Assembly (NCBI GenBank): GCA_031272965.1
Contig: JAISSS010000028.1
Span: 1 to 33,043, forward strand
Length of the DNA: 33,043 nucleotides
Source: Bacteroidales bacterium
GTDB lineage: Bacteria; Bacteroidota; Bacteroidia; Bacteroidales; Prolixibacteraceae
Direction: 5' to 3'
The number at the start of each line of letters is the position of its first letter. Within the stretch, counting starts at the first letter, position 1. Under the pieces are notes generated by a model. The model was given only the letters and a program-made list of their open reading frames with translations, did not search any database and had not been told where the DNA came from. The translations under genes were made by a program, and so were the position numbers. This document shows, one piece after another, positions 7,368 through 14,884 of the stretch.

Positions 7368-9167
7368 ATGAACAAAAGTTTAAATTCAACTGCATTATCG
7401 CCCTCAACCGTGACCGTGGCACGGTTGGCCGACCTGCGGCGGCAGTTCCGGCAGCACGGCATAGCGGCCTGCCTGATAGACGACACTGACGCTCACCTGA
7501 GTGAATATCCGCCGGAACGCTTCAAGGGCCGCAGCTATGTGTCCGGCTTCACCGGCTCTGCGGGGACGTTGCTGGTTACCGAAAATGCGGCCGCATTATG
7601 GACCGATTCGCGGTATTTCCTGCAAGCCGAAGCACAGCTGGCCGACACCGGCATCCTGCTGATGAAGCAGCGCATGGAAGGCGTTCCGTCGCCGGAAGCA
7701 TGGCTTGGCGGACAGTTGCCGTTCGGCGCTGTTCTGGGCGTCAACGCCCGATGCCTCTCGGTAAGCCGCTCCCGTCAACTCTCCGATGCCCTGAAAGTAT
7801 GGAATATCAGCCTGCGCGATGTGGGCGACCTGCTTGAAACGATGTGGGGCAATCGCCCCTTGATGCCGTCAGCCCCGGTCATGGAACACGAACTCCGCTA
7901 TGCAGGCCTCAGCCGTACCGAAAAAATCGCCCGCATACGTGCCGAACTCGCGAAATGTGATGCCGATGCTGCCATAATCACCGCATTGGACGACGTGGCA
8001 TGGACCTTTAATCTGCGCGGCGCCGATGTGCCCTGCAATCCCGTATTTATTGCCTTCGCCGTGATTACGGACGACATGGCGCAGCTGTATATTGATGCGG
8101 CAAAACTGCCCCTGCCATTGCAGACAACGCTGACACAGGAGCATATTGTTCTGCGGCCATACGAACATATCTATGCCGACGTCGCGAAACTGACCGGTCG
8201 GGTAATGCTGGCGCCCGACACCGCTAACCAAACCCTGCAGGCATCCCTGCAAACGCCCACCATCATTGAACAGCTGTCGCCACCGACAATCCTGAAAGCG
8301 CAAAAAACAGATACCGAGCTGCAACATATCCGCCGGACCATGCTCTATGACGGCGCCGCGATGGTGAATTTTCTTTTCTGGCTTGACCAAACCGTTGGCA
8401 ACGTGCCCGTTACCGACTGTGAAATTGCGGAGAAGCTGAACTGGTTTCGCTCGTTGCAGCCCGGCTGTTGCGGCGTCAGCTTTGAGACCATCGTTGGTCA
8501 TGATGCCGCCGGAGCCATTGTCCACCGGATTGCCCGCCCCGACAATGCCCTGCCTGTAATGCGACAGGGATTGCTGCTGTTCGACAGTGGCGGGCAGTAT
8601 CTGTCCGGCACCACCGACATCACGCGCACTGTCGCACTGTCGTCCCCCACGCCACAGCAAAAGCGGGATTTTACGCTGGTTCTGAAAGGCCTCATCGGGC
8701 TGAGCATGGCCGTCTTTCCGGCCAATACTCCCGGCTGTAACCTCGACATACTGGCCCGCCGCCCAATGTGGGAACACGGTATTAACTACGGACATGGCAC
8801 CGGTCACGGAATAGGCTACTTCCTTAATGTCCACGAGGGGCCGATGAGCATCCGGCAGGAATATAATAAAATTACATTGGCTCCAGGCATGGTGCTCTCT
8901 AACGAACCGGGCATATACCGTGAAGGACAGTATGGTATCCGTATAGAGAACATGATGTGCTGCATCCCGAAAACAGAAACCGAATTTGGACGCTTCCTCG
9001 CCTTCGAAACGCTGACACTTTGTCCAATCGACCGCAGCCTGATTGACTTCTCCATGCTGTCAAGTGCTGAGACCGAATGGCTTGACAGCTATCATGCCCG
9101 CTGCCGTGCCGAGCTGTCGCCGCTGTTAACTTCTGAGGTGCAGGCATTTCTTGAGAGGCTGATTTGA
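7368..9167 (+). CDS. Xaa-Pro aminopeptidase (aminopeptidase P family, M24B), long three-domain form
   Basis: Cytoplasmic metallopeptidase that removes N-terminal residues preceding proline. The 599-residue length matches the long aminopeptidase P form, with two creatinase-like N-terminal domains (about 20-310), the M24 pita-bread domain (about 320-545) and a short C-terminal domain. Metal ligands are in place: Asp406 (LFDSGG), Asp417 (TTDITRTV), His480 (GHGTGHGIG), Glu513 (SNEPGIY) and Glu527 (RIENMM); the spacings closely follow those of the characterised human enzyme. No signal peptide is visible. The gene lies 21 bases after the ZIP transporter, which could supply its metal (inference only). 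Confidence 0.92.
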   Translation: MNKSLNSTALSPSTVTVARLADLRRQFRQHGIAACLIDDTDAHLSEYPPERFKGRSYVSGFTGSAGTLLVTENAAALWTDSRYFLQAEAQLADTGILLMKQRMEGVPSPEAWLGGQLPFGAVLGVNARCLSVSRSRQLSDALKVWNISLRDVGDLLETMWGNRPLMPSAPVMEHELRYAGLSRTEKIARIRAELAKCDADAAIITALDDVAWTFNLRGADVPCNPVFIAFAVITDDMAQLYIDAAKLPLPLQTTLTQEHIVLRPYEHIYADVAKLTGRVMLAPDTANQTLQASLQTPTIIEQLSPPTILKAQKTDTELQHIRRTMLYDGAAMVNFLFWLDQTVGNVPVTDCEIAEKLNWFRSLQPGCCGVSFETIVGHDAAGAIVHRIARPDNALPVMRQGLLLFDSGGQYLSGTTDITRTVALSSPTPQQKRDFTLVLKGLIGLSMAVFPANTPGCNLDILARRPMWEHGINYGHGTGHGIGYFLNVHEGPMSIRQEYNKITLAPGMVLSNEPGIYREGQYGIRIENMMCCIPKTETEFGRFLAFETLTLCPIDRSLIDFSMLSSAETEWLDSYHARCRAELSPLLTSEVQAFLERLI

Positions 9168-9189
9168 CTTTTTGTTTGATTTTTTTACC

Positions 9190-9197
9190 TACCTTTG
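9190..9197 (+). promoter_or_regulatory. Candidate -7 box (TACCTTTG) for the FkbM methyltransferase gene
   Basis: TACCTTTG matches TAnnTTTG 19 bases before the ATG at 9217. A TTG lies 23 bases upstream of it, slightly beyond the usual spacing. Confidence 0.42.
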
Positions 9198-9216
9198 TCG
9201 CTGAAATTTTGCATTT

Positions 9217-9969
9217 ATGATAACACGAGCAATTAAGAGGCTTATATACAGAACATTAAGTTTGAAGGGCTATTTACGGCTACTTCAGCGTACATATTTC
9301 CTGCTGTACCGGTTCGGCCTGTTGCGGTTCAGTCACGAGTTCAACTGTCACTACTATGTGCGGCGGCTTATCCGGTCGGGCGACACAGTGATTGACATCG
9401 GCGCAAATCTGGGCTATTATTCAATCCTGTTTGCCCGTTGGGTCGGCAAAACCGGTAAGGTGTATTCCGTAGAGCCTGTGCGCATCTACAATGAGCTGTT
9501 CATGGAAAAAGCCCGCAAATATCCCAACATCGTGCTGCAGCCCTATGCACTCGGCCCGGAAGAGAAAAAAATAGAGATGGTCTTCACGCCCGAAAACGGA
9601 TACTTCAATACCGGCCTGCCGCATGTATATGATGAGCATTCCGATGGCGCCATAGAGGGACAGCAGTTCCGCTTCGAAGCCGACATGAAAAGACCGTCTC
9701 TGCTGTTTGCAGACTTGCCGCATATAAACTACATCAAATGCGACGTTGAAGGCTTTGAATACCAGATACTGTCGGAAATGCAGGCTGTTATTCTCCGGCA
9801 TAAGCCCATTATTCAAGTGGAAGTATGGGAAGAGAACGAGGAAAAAGTGAAAAATCTTTTGCTGGCGGCAGGCTACACGCCCTTTAAAGTGCAGAACGGG
9901 CAGCTGGTAAAGCAGGACAAAGGCGCCGCCACCATTGACGGAGATTATATCTTCATTCCCGACATGTAA
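9217..9969 (+). CDS. FkbM-family SAM-dependent methyltransferase
   Basis: A 250-residue class I methyltransferase. Motif I appears as VIDIGANLGYYSILFA (58-73), where the Asp60-IGANLG loop binds S-adenosylmethionine, followed by the acidic VYSVEPVR motif II (82-89) that contacts the ribose. The late INYIKCDVEGFEYQIL segment, with its CDVEGxE motif, is the signature of the FkbM family. Members usually O-methylate sugars or polyketides, often in surface glycan pathways, but no glycosyltransferase cluster surrounds this one, so the acceptor is unknown. The next gene starts 47 bases downstream and may share the transcript. Confidence 0.85.
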   Translation: MITRAIKRLIYRTLSLKGYLRLLQRTYFLLYRFGLLRFSHEFNCHYYVRRLIRSGDTVIDIGANLGYYSILFARWVGKTGKVYSVEPVRIYNELFMEKARKYPNIVLQPYALGPEEKKIEMVFTPENGYFNTGLPHVYDEHSDGAIEGQQFRFEADMKRPSLLFADLPHINYIKCDVEGFEYQILSEMQAVILRHKPIIQVEVWEENEEKVKNLLLAAGYTPFKVQNGQLVKQDKGAATIDGDYIFIPDM

Positions 9970-10016
9970 TAACCGGGGAATTTTGTTAATTTACAACACC
10001 CAAACCTACAAAGTAT

Positions 10017-10676
10017 ATGCAGACCGTATTGAATTTTCTATCTGACCTGCAAGGTCATAACAATCGTGAGTGGTTTGAAGCCAACCGGCAGCGCTATGTG
10101 GCGAGTCTGGACCGCATGCTGCTGTTTACGGGGATGCTTGTGCAGGAGATTCGCCGCTTTGACCCCGAATTTCCGCTTGTGGAGCCACGCGACTGTATGT
10201 TTCGTATCTACCGTGACGTGCGCTTTTCGCCAGACAAGCGTCCATATAAGGACTATTTCGGCAGTTATATGGCGGCAGGGGGCCGCAAAAGTATCCGCGC
10301 AGGCTACTATTTGCACCTTCAGCCGGGGAGCTCGCTGATTGCAGGCGGACTGTGGTGCCCGTCTCCCGACGTGCTGCAGGCCTGTCGCCGCGACCTCGCC
10401 GACAATGGCGACGAGTTCGCCGACATCATTGAGAAGCCGACTTTCCGCAAATACTTTCCCGAAATCGAGGGCGAACAGTTGAAAACCGCCCCGAAGGGGT
10501 TCGACCGCGACGCCCCATATATCCACCTGCTGCGCTATAAATCCTACTCGTTCAGCTACCCGCTTACCGACCGGCAAATCGCCAGCCCTACACTGTTCTG
10601 CGATATTGTGGCCGCGTTCAAGGCATTATATCCGGCTAACAGATTTTTGAATGAAGCTATTGATAAATGGCTATAA
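10017..10676 (+). CDS. DUF2461 family protein
   Basis: A 219-residue cytosolic protein of a conserved bacterial family without established function. Features seen: an N-terminal FLSDLQGHNNREWFEANRQ segment (8-26), then the MFRIYRDVRFSPDKRPYKDYFG block (about 61-82), both strongly characteristic of DUF2461, and a GGLWCPSPDVLQACRRDL segment. There is no signal peptide or membrane segment. It follows the FkbM methyltransferase gene at 47 bases and is the last gene before a 470-base intergenic region. The family assignment is firm; the function is not known to me. Confidence 0.85.
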   Translation: MQTVLNFLSDLQGHNNREWFEANRQRYVASLDRMLLFTGMLVQEIRRFDPEFPLVEPRDCMFRIYRDVRFSPDKRPYKDYFGSYMAAGGRKSIRAGYYLHLQPGSSLIAGGLWCPSPDVLQACRRDLADNGDEFADIIEKPTFRKYFPEIEGEQLKTAPKGFDRDAPYIHLLRYKSYSFSYPLTDRQIASPTLFCDIVAAFKALYPANRFLNEAIDKWL

Positions 10677-11149
10677 CACAAATGTTTATATAATAGCATT
10701 GCCAAAAAAAGCAAAATTATTTTTGTGATTTTACTTTTTGGCACGATTATTGCAATCATAATCGCGTATTCATATTTTAGCTCACATAGCTGAAAAAGAA
10801 CTGTTCGATATAATAAATCGTCGAAATTCTCACGTGTGCGTCATTTTCTGACGTAAAAAGTCCATTTGGATTCTGAAATTACTTTTATTTTCCTATTCAG
10901 GATATAAAAACCTGCATTTTTCCATGAACAATTCGGGAAACGGCCAAATGTATATCTGAATTTGAACGAAAACCCGTTTTTGCCGGACAACTTGTAGTAG
11001 ATAATCTGTGTTTTAATAGTACGGTTAGTTCAATATCCGTATTCTTTTCGCACAACAGTGCACCGTCCTATCCACGCAATTATGCAGATTTTGTAAGAAT
11101 TATACTTACGATAATTATCATTATATTAACTATTAATTTTTTTATTTTT
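10677..11149. other. AT-rich non-coding region upstream of the fimbrillin gene
   Basis: This 473-base stretch has no convincing gene on either strand. It holds a sigma-54-type promoter (10738-10754), a small CGTCA-TTTTC-TGACG hairpin (10839-10853), an isolated 11-codon ATG frame at 10924-10959, and a strongly AT-rich tract from about 11095 to the fimbrillin ATG. A transcript from the sigma-54 site would carry a leader of nearly 390 bases. Confidence 0.6.
10738..10754 (+). promoter_or_regulatory. Consensus sigma-54 (RpoN) promoter
   Basis: The sequence TTGGCACG-ATTA-TTGCA matches the -24/-12 consensus YTGGCACGNNNNTTGCW at every defined position. The diagnostic GG (10740-10741) and GC (10752-10753) are separated by exactly 10 bases. 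It points toward the fimbrillin gene, 395 bases downstream, with no other gene between. Sigma-54 promoters need an AAA+ activator, which is not encoded in this window. Confidence 0.58.
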
Positions 11150-12541
11150 ATGAAAAACTTGTATTTATTTTTTATTATCGCTGTTATGGCGGCCTTTACG
11201 TCCTGCTCCAGAGAATTTGGGGGCGAGGACATTGAGGATTTACCGGTGGCTACCAAGTCGGAGCCGGCTGAATTAGTTATTCATTTTGACGGGGTCGATT
11301 CCCAGTCTGGCACTACTGATACTGCCACGTCTTCGGACGATACCGGCGGCCGTGTGCCCGATAATGACGCTACCGTGGCTGACGCTACTGCGGCGGCAAT
11401 AAGTACATTGGTACGGTCGGACAACGACGTGGGCGCGACGTCAGTTATTAATACCCGTGCATTAGATACCGACCTGCGCACGGCCTACCGGACAAAGCCG
11501 CTGATTTTCCTGTTCGATTCAGACGGGGCGGTTGTCAGCAAGACTGAGGTAAGCAATGCCCGTAATGCGTTGCGCTTTGCATGGAGCGACACCAAAAGTG
11601 TGGCTACGGAAAATCGGGACATCACCACCGGCATTTCCAAAGTGGTGATGATAGTCAACGTGTTGCCCATAATCATAGACCTCGACAGGGTAAACACCTA
11701 TAACGACCTGCTGCAAATTGAGGCGGCCTTCTCCAGCCTTGCCCTGTATTATAAGGACCCGCGTGCGTTGATGATATGGATGTCGGCCAGCCAGGATGTG
11801 CAATGGACATCTCGCACGAATGGCCTCTGGACTAATGAAATCACCCTGCATCCTGCGCCAGTACCGGCGCGTATCGATGTGAAAGTCGATGCCAGCGCCA
11901 TCAGCGTGGGCATCCCCGGCAAGAATGTCAGCGACTTCTATCAGTTTCAGGGAGTAGCGGCGCTGCATACCGCCAAACGCGCCACATTAGTGCCACCGTT
12001 TGACACCCCAAATCTGGAGAAGGGACAAAATCCATACTATTCAGGTCTGTCCCCCAAGTCTGTGGGCGATGCGAACTGGGCTTTGCAGGAGAGCAACAGC
12101 GACCAGTTTACACAGCTCAATACGGAGAGCCTGCTGTATGGCAACTGGAATGGCGCATGGAACCTCAAAAAGAATACACAAAATGGAATCTTTCAACGCT
12201 CGTTCTTCATATTGCCGGTGAACAAAAACAGCTGGCGGCGTACTGACGAGAAGCCCCCTGTCATAGTGGTGTGGGCCAAGTTCGACCCGTCCGGTTCCGG
12301 CAATTACACGGAGAACCGGTATTTCACGGTTGAGCTGTCGTCGCAGCAGCCCGAATTTCAGAAGGCCACCGGCGGTGAGCCGGTAAAGAACGGCTACATA
12401 TACAGCATAAATATTACCCTGCAAGGCGCTATCGCCGGAACCGGTGCGGATGCCGAAATAGGTGCCCGGCAAACCCCCGAAACCGCCAGCGCAGGAAAAG
12501 GCATGAGTGTGAGCATCACTCCCTCAATATGGCTTCCCTGA
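11150..12541 (+). CDS. Fimbrillin-type lipoprotein (FimA/Mfa1-like major fimbrial subunit)
   Basis: A 463-residue exported lipoprotein with a signal peptide and lipobox ending in FTSC (Cys19). The C-terminal half has the appearance of P. gingivalis Mfa1/FimA-type fimbrillins: a FILPVNKNS segment, and the late VKNGYIYSINITLQGAIAGTGAD-like motif (about 412-434) before a final strand ending SITPSIWLP. In characterised fimbrillins the lipoprotein is cleaved after an Arg and a donor strand polymerises subunits; candidate Arg residues here are 103, 110 and 114. Unusual is a Ser/Thr/Asp/Ala-rich segment at about residues 52-100. No tip or anchor fimbrial genes are adjacent. The family call is good; subunit role (stalk or tip) is uncertain. 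Confidence 0.75.
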   Translation: MKNLYLFFIIAVMAAFTSCSREFGGEDIEDLPVATKSEPAELVIHFDGVDSQSGTTDTATSSDDTGGRVPDNDATVADATAAAISTLVRSDNDVGATSVINTRALDTDLRTAYRTKPLIFLFDSDGAVVSKTEVSNARNALRFAWSDTKSVATENRDITTGISKVVMIVNVLPIIIDLDRVNTYNDLLQIEAAFSSLALYYKDPRALMIWMSASQDVQWTSRTNGLWTNEITLHPAPVPARIDVKVDASAISVGIPGKNVSDFYQFQGVAALHTAKRATLVPPFDTPNLEKGQNPYYSGLSPKSVGDANWALQESNSDQFTQLNTESLLYGNWNGAWNLKKNTQNGIFQRSFFILPVNKNSWRRTDEKPPVIVVWAKFDPSGSGNYTENRYFTVELSSQQPEFQKATGGEPVKNGYIYSINITLQGAIAGTGADAEIGARQTPETASAGKGMSVSITPSIWLP

Positions 12542-12561
12542 GTACATGTTTTCTAATTCAC

Positions 12562-12616
12562 AAAAAAGCAATCCCGATGCCGCCGAAAGATGTGCACCGG
12601 GATTGTGCTTTTTGGG
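12562..12616. terminator. Bidirectional terminator after the fimbrillin gene
   Basis: AAAAAAGCAATCCCG (12562-12576) pairs with CGGGATTGTGCTTTTT (12599-12614), with a two-base bulge. The plus strand ends in a T-run for the fimbrillin gene, which stops 20 bases before it. On the minus strand the same hairpin ends in six T residues and could terminate the argF'-argB transcript. Confidence 0.72.
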
Positions 12617-12618
12617 TT

Positions 12619-12888
12619 AATTACGTGCGACTGTTTTTTGAGATGATGTCGCAGTTTGTCAGGACCGAAGAACACAGCGCCATTGGCAGCGCCGATGCCA
12701 TAGTCGAAACTGCCGGTACGATTTATATCTTCGAGTTCAAACTGCCGGAATCCGCCGCTGCCGAGGCCGCCCTCAAGCAGATTGCCGACAAGGGCTATGC
12801 CCTGAAATATAGTACAGACCGCCGCAAGCTCGTCAAAATCGGCGTGGAATTTGACGCCCAAAAACGCACGATAGGGCGCTGGAAATGG
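12619..12888 (+). pseudogene. 3' remnant of an AAA-ATPase/PD-(D/E)XK nuclease family gene
   Basis: About 90 codons match, by eye, the C-terminal nuclease-like domain of the Bacteroidales AAA-ATPase/PD-(D/E)XK family (proteins usually over 500 residues). The core is intact: HSAIGSADAIV with its Asp, then IYIFEFKL supplying the E-x-K pair, followed by ALKQIADKGYALKY and VKIGVEFD. The whole ATPase part is missing, because the region begins directly after the fimbrillin terminator. The frame has no start upstream that makes sense, although an ATG at 12643 exists. Past 12888 it reads on to a stop at 13074 in sequence antisense to argB, which is not part of the family. I regard it as a decayed remnant rather than an active gene. 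Confidence 0.65.
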
Positions 12889-12903
12889 AATAAGAGGGGT
12901 AAG

Positions 12904-13677
12904 CTATTCTTTTTCCAGACGTGTTCCGCCACAAGCGATGCCTTCCACGCTGGTGATGCGGACTGTATGGACGCCGCGTTGCAGGGCGCTGAAACTGCTC
13001 TCCAATTTTGGCAACATTCCCGCGTTTACGGTGCCCGATGCTTTCAGCTCTGCAAATTGGCGGACGGTGATTGAGGGGATTACCGAATCGTCATCGTTGG
13101 CGTCGCTAAGTACGCCGCGTTTCTCGAAGCAGTAAACGAGCTCGGTTTGGAAGTTCCGGCTGAAGGCTATGGCGGCTTCGGCAGCTATGGCGTCAGCATT
13201 GGTGTTGAGCATCTGTCCGGTGCCGTCGTGAGTGAGAGGCGCCAATACCGGCACTACGTTGCGGCTTATGAGCATTTCCAGCAGGTCGGTATTGACGGTG
13301 GCCACGTCGCCCACAAATCCGAAGTCTATTTCTTTTACGGGGCGTTTCACAGAGCGCATGTAGTCGAGGTCGGCGCCGGTGATGCCCAGCGCGTTGACGC
13401 CTAAGGCCTGCAATGCGGCGACGATGTTCTTGTTCACCAATCCGGCATATACCATGACCACCACGTCAAGCATGTCGCGGTCGGTGATTCGGCGGCCATC
13501 CACCATTTTTGCTTCGAGGCCGAGGCGGGCGGCCATGGCTGTGGCCGAGCGTCCGCCGCCGTGGACGAGTATGCGGGCGCCCTCCAATTGCGTGAAGCGT
13601 GTCAGCAGGTCATGCAGCGAGGCTGGAGTTTCCACCACTTTGCCCCCCACTTTTACTACAGTCAGGCGGTTGGTCAT
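12904..13677 (-). CDS. argB: Acetylglutamate/succinylglutamate kinase
   Basis: Phosphorylates the N-acylated glutamate in arginine synthesis (amino-acid kinase fold, cytoplasm). The 257 residues contain VVKVGGKVV (7-15) for phosphate binding, LVHGGGRSAT (37-46), the KMVDGRRIT substrate loop (58-66), and a NTNADAIAAE motif typical of NAG kinases. In Bacteroides the pathway is known to run through N-succinyl rather than N-acetyl intermediates, and the adjacent transcarbamylase has the succinyl-type marker residue, so the natural substrate is probably N-succinylglutamate (inference). The ATG overlaps the argF' stop as ATGA, implying translational coupling. Confidence 0.92.
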   Translation of the reverse strand: MTNRLTVVKVGGKVVETPASLHDLLTRFTQLEGARILVHGGGRSATAMAARLGLEAKMVDGRRITDRDMLDVVVMVYAGLVNKNIVAALQALGVNALGITGADLDYMRSVKRPVKEIDFGFVGDVATVNTDLLEMLISRNVVPVLAPLTHDGTGQMLNTNADAIAAEAAIAFSRNFQTELVYCFEKRGVLSDANDDDSVIPSITVRQFAELKASGTVNAGMLPKLESSFSALQRGVHTVRITSVEGIACGGTRLEKE

Positions 13678-14636
13678 TGGGCGTTAATTTGGTCGAGCAG
13701 CAGTTTCAGTACGGCCTGTGCGGAGAACAGGCGGTTCTCGGCCTCCGGAATTACTATGGAGTTGGGGCTGTCGATAACCTCGTCGCTGACAATCATGTTT
13801 CGGCGCACCGGCAGGCAGTGCATAAATTTCGCGTTATTGGTAACGGCCATCTGGCGGGCCGCCACAGTCCAGCTGCGGTCGGTAGAAATCACCTTCCCAT
13901 AGTCGCGGTCGTTGCAGGCGGCCCAGTTTTTGGCATAGATAAAGTCGGCGCCGTCAAAGGCTTTCATCTGGTCGTATTCAGGTGTGAGGCCGTTCATGAA
14001 CGCGGGGGCGAGTTCGTAGCCCTCTGGATGGGTAACGACTAATTCATAACCGGCGGCAACCATCCACTCGATGAACGAGTTCGGCACCGCCTGGGGCAAT
14101 GCCCGCGGATGCGGCGCCCAGCTGAGCACGACTTTGGGACGCGCCACAGTTTTGTATTCTTCGATAGTGATGAGGTCGGCGAAGGATTGCAAGGGGTGGC
14201 GGGTGGCGGCTTCCATGCTCACCACCGGAACCCCCGCGTAGTCGATGAACTGTTGTAATATCTTTTCCCCGTAGTCGTCGGCTTTATTTTGGAAGCGGGC
14301 GAATGAGCGCACCCCGATGATGTCGCAGTATTTGCCGATAACGGGCACGGCCTCGCGGATGTGTTCCGGCTTGTCGCCGTCCATAATCACACCCGTTTCG
14401 GTTTCCAGCTTCCAGCCGCCCTCGTTGATGTCGAACACGATGACGTTCATGCCCAGATTGATTCCGGCTTTCTGCGTACTGAGGCGTGTGCGCAGGCTGG
14501 AATTGAAGAACACGAGCAGCAGGGTCTTGTTCTTGCCCAGCGTCTGGTATTTATACGGAGCCTTTTTCAGCTCGAATGCCAGCTGCAAAGCCGCCTCCAA
14601 GTTGTCTAAATCCTTTACGGAAGTAAAATGTTTCAT
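13674..14636 (-). CDS. argF': N-succinylornithine carbamoyltransferase
   Basis: Transfers carbamoyl phosphate to N-succinyl-L-ornithine in the Bacteroidales variant of arginine synthesis. The 320-residue protein closely resembles the structurally studied Bacteroides fragilis enzyme: FFNSSLRTRLSTQKAG (43-58) with the carbamoyl-phosphate motif SxRTR, DGDKPEH (86-92), and HCLPVRRNM near the C-terminus. Pro90 in DGDKPEH is the residue reported to give succinyl-ornithine specificity, where acetyl-ornithine enzymes carry Glu. The ATG at 14636 was chosen over an in-frame codon 13 positions upstream because the family begins MKxFTxVxD. It is followed by argB with an ATGA overlap. Confidence 0.95.
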   Translation of the reverse strand: MKHFTSVKDLDNLEAALQLAFELKKAPYKYQTLGKNKTLLLVFFNSSLRTRLSTQKAGINLGMNVIVFDINEGGWKLETETGVIMDGDKPEHIREAVPVIGKYCDIIGVRSFARFQNKADDYGEKILQQFIDYAGVPVVSMEAATRHPLQSFADLITIEEYKTVARPKVVLSWAPHPRALPQAVPNSFIEWMVAAGYELVVTHPEGYELAPAFMNGLTPEYDQMKAFDGADFIYAKNWAACNDRDYGKVISTDRSWTVAARQMAVTNNAKFMHCLPVRRNMIVSDEVIDSPNSIVIPEAENRLFSAQAVLKLLLDQINAQ

Positions 14637-14672
14637 GTTTTTAGTATTTAACCGATACGTAGTTTTGCGGCA

Positions 14673-14680
14673 CAAAATTA
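14673..14680 (-). promoter_or_regulatory. Candidate -7 box (TAATTTTG) for argF'-argB
   Basis: The minus strand reads TAATTTTG, a full TAnnTTTG match, 36 bases upstream of the argF' ATG. The -33 region has only a T-rich CTTT at about the right spacing rather than TTG. Confidence 0.45.
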
Positions 14681-14834
14681 GGAAAATGTTGCGGCCCGAA
14701 AGTTAAATCAATGCTATCTTTATAATTGTTTATTAACTTATTGAATATCAATATATTAGGAATATCAAAAAAAATAAGTGAAAAAAAAACGTATTTTTTT
14801 TGCATTTCTTTCGCGAGCGTTAAGTAAAGATTAT

Positions 14835-14842
14835 TATTTTTG
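14835..14842 (+). promoter_or_regulatory. Candidate -7 box (TATTTTTG) for the EF-G paralogue gene
   Basis: TATTTTTG matches TAnnTTTG and lies 42 bases before the ATG at 14885. A TTTCG stands 21 bases upstream in place of a TTTG. The surrounding 180 bases between argF' and this gene are very AT-rich, with poly-A and poly-T tracts. Confidence 0.45.
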
Positions 14843-14884
14843 GCGTTTCAAATTAAAAAATGGAAGTTTTAAAAATTACGTATT

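Noticed and set aside
7869-8834. A 321-codon open frame on the minus strand
   Set aside because: It lies wholly antisense to the aminopeptidase P gene, whose metal ligands are all in place. The deduced protein has no recognisable motif; it is a by-product of codon bias.
11290-11310. A GGGTCGATTCCC stretch resembling a tRNA T-arm
   Set aside because: It is inside the fimbrillin coding sequence and no acceptor stem or anticodon arm can be formed around it.
12529-13074. A full-length plus-strand gene of 181 codons
   Set aside because: It starts inside the fimbrillin end, reads through the terminator hairpin, and its last 60 codons are antisense to argB. Only the middle part has a protein-family match, so I reported that part as a remnant.
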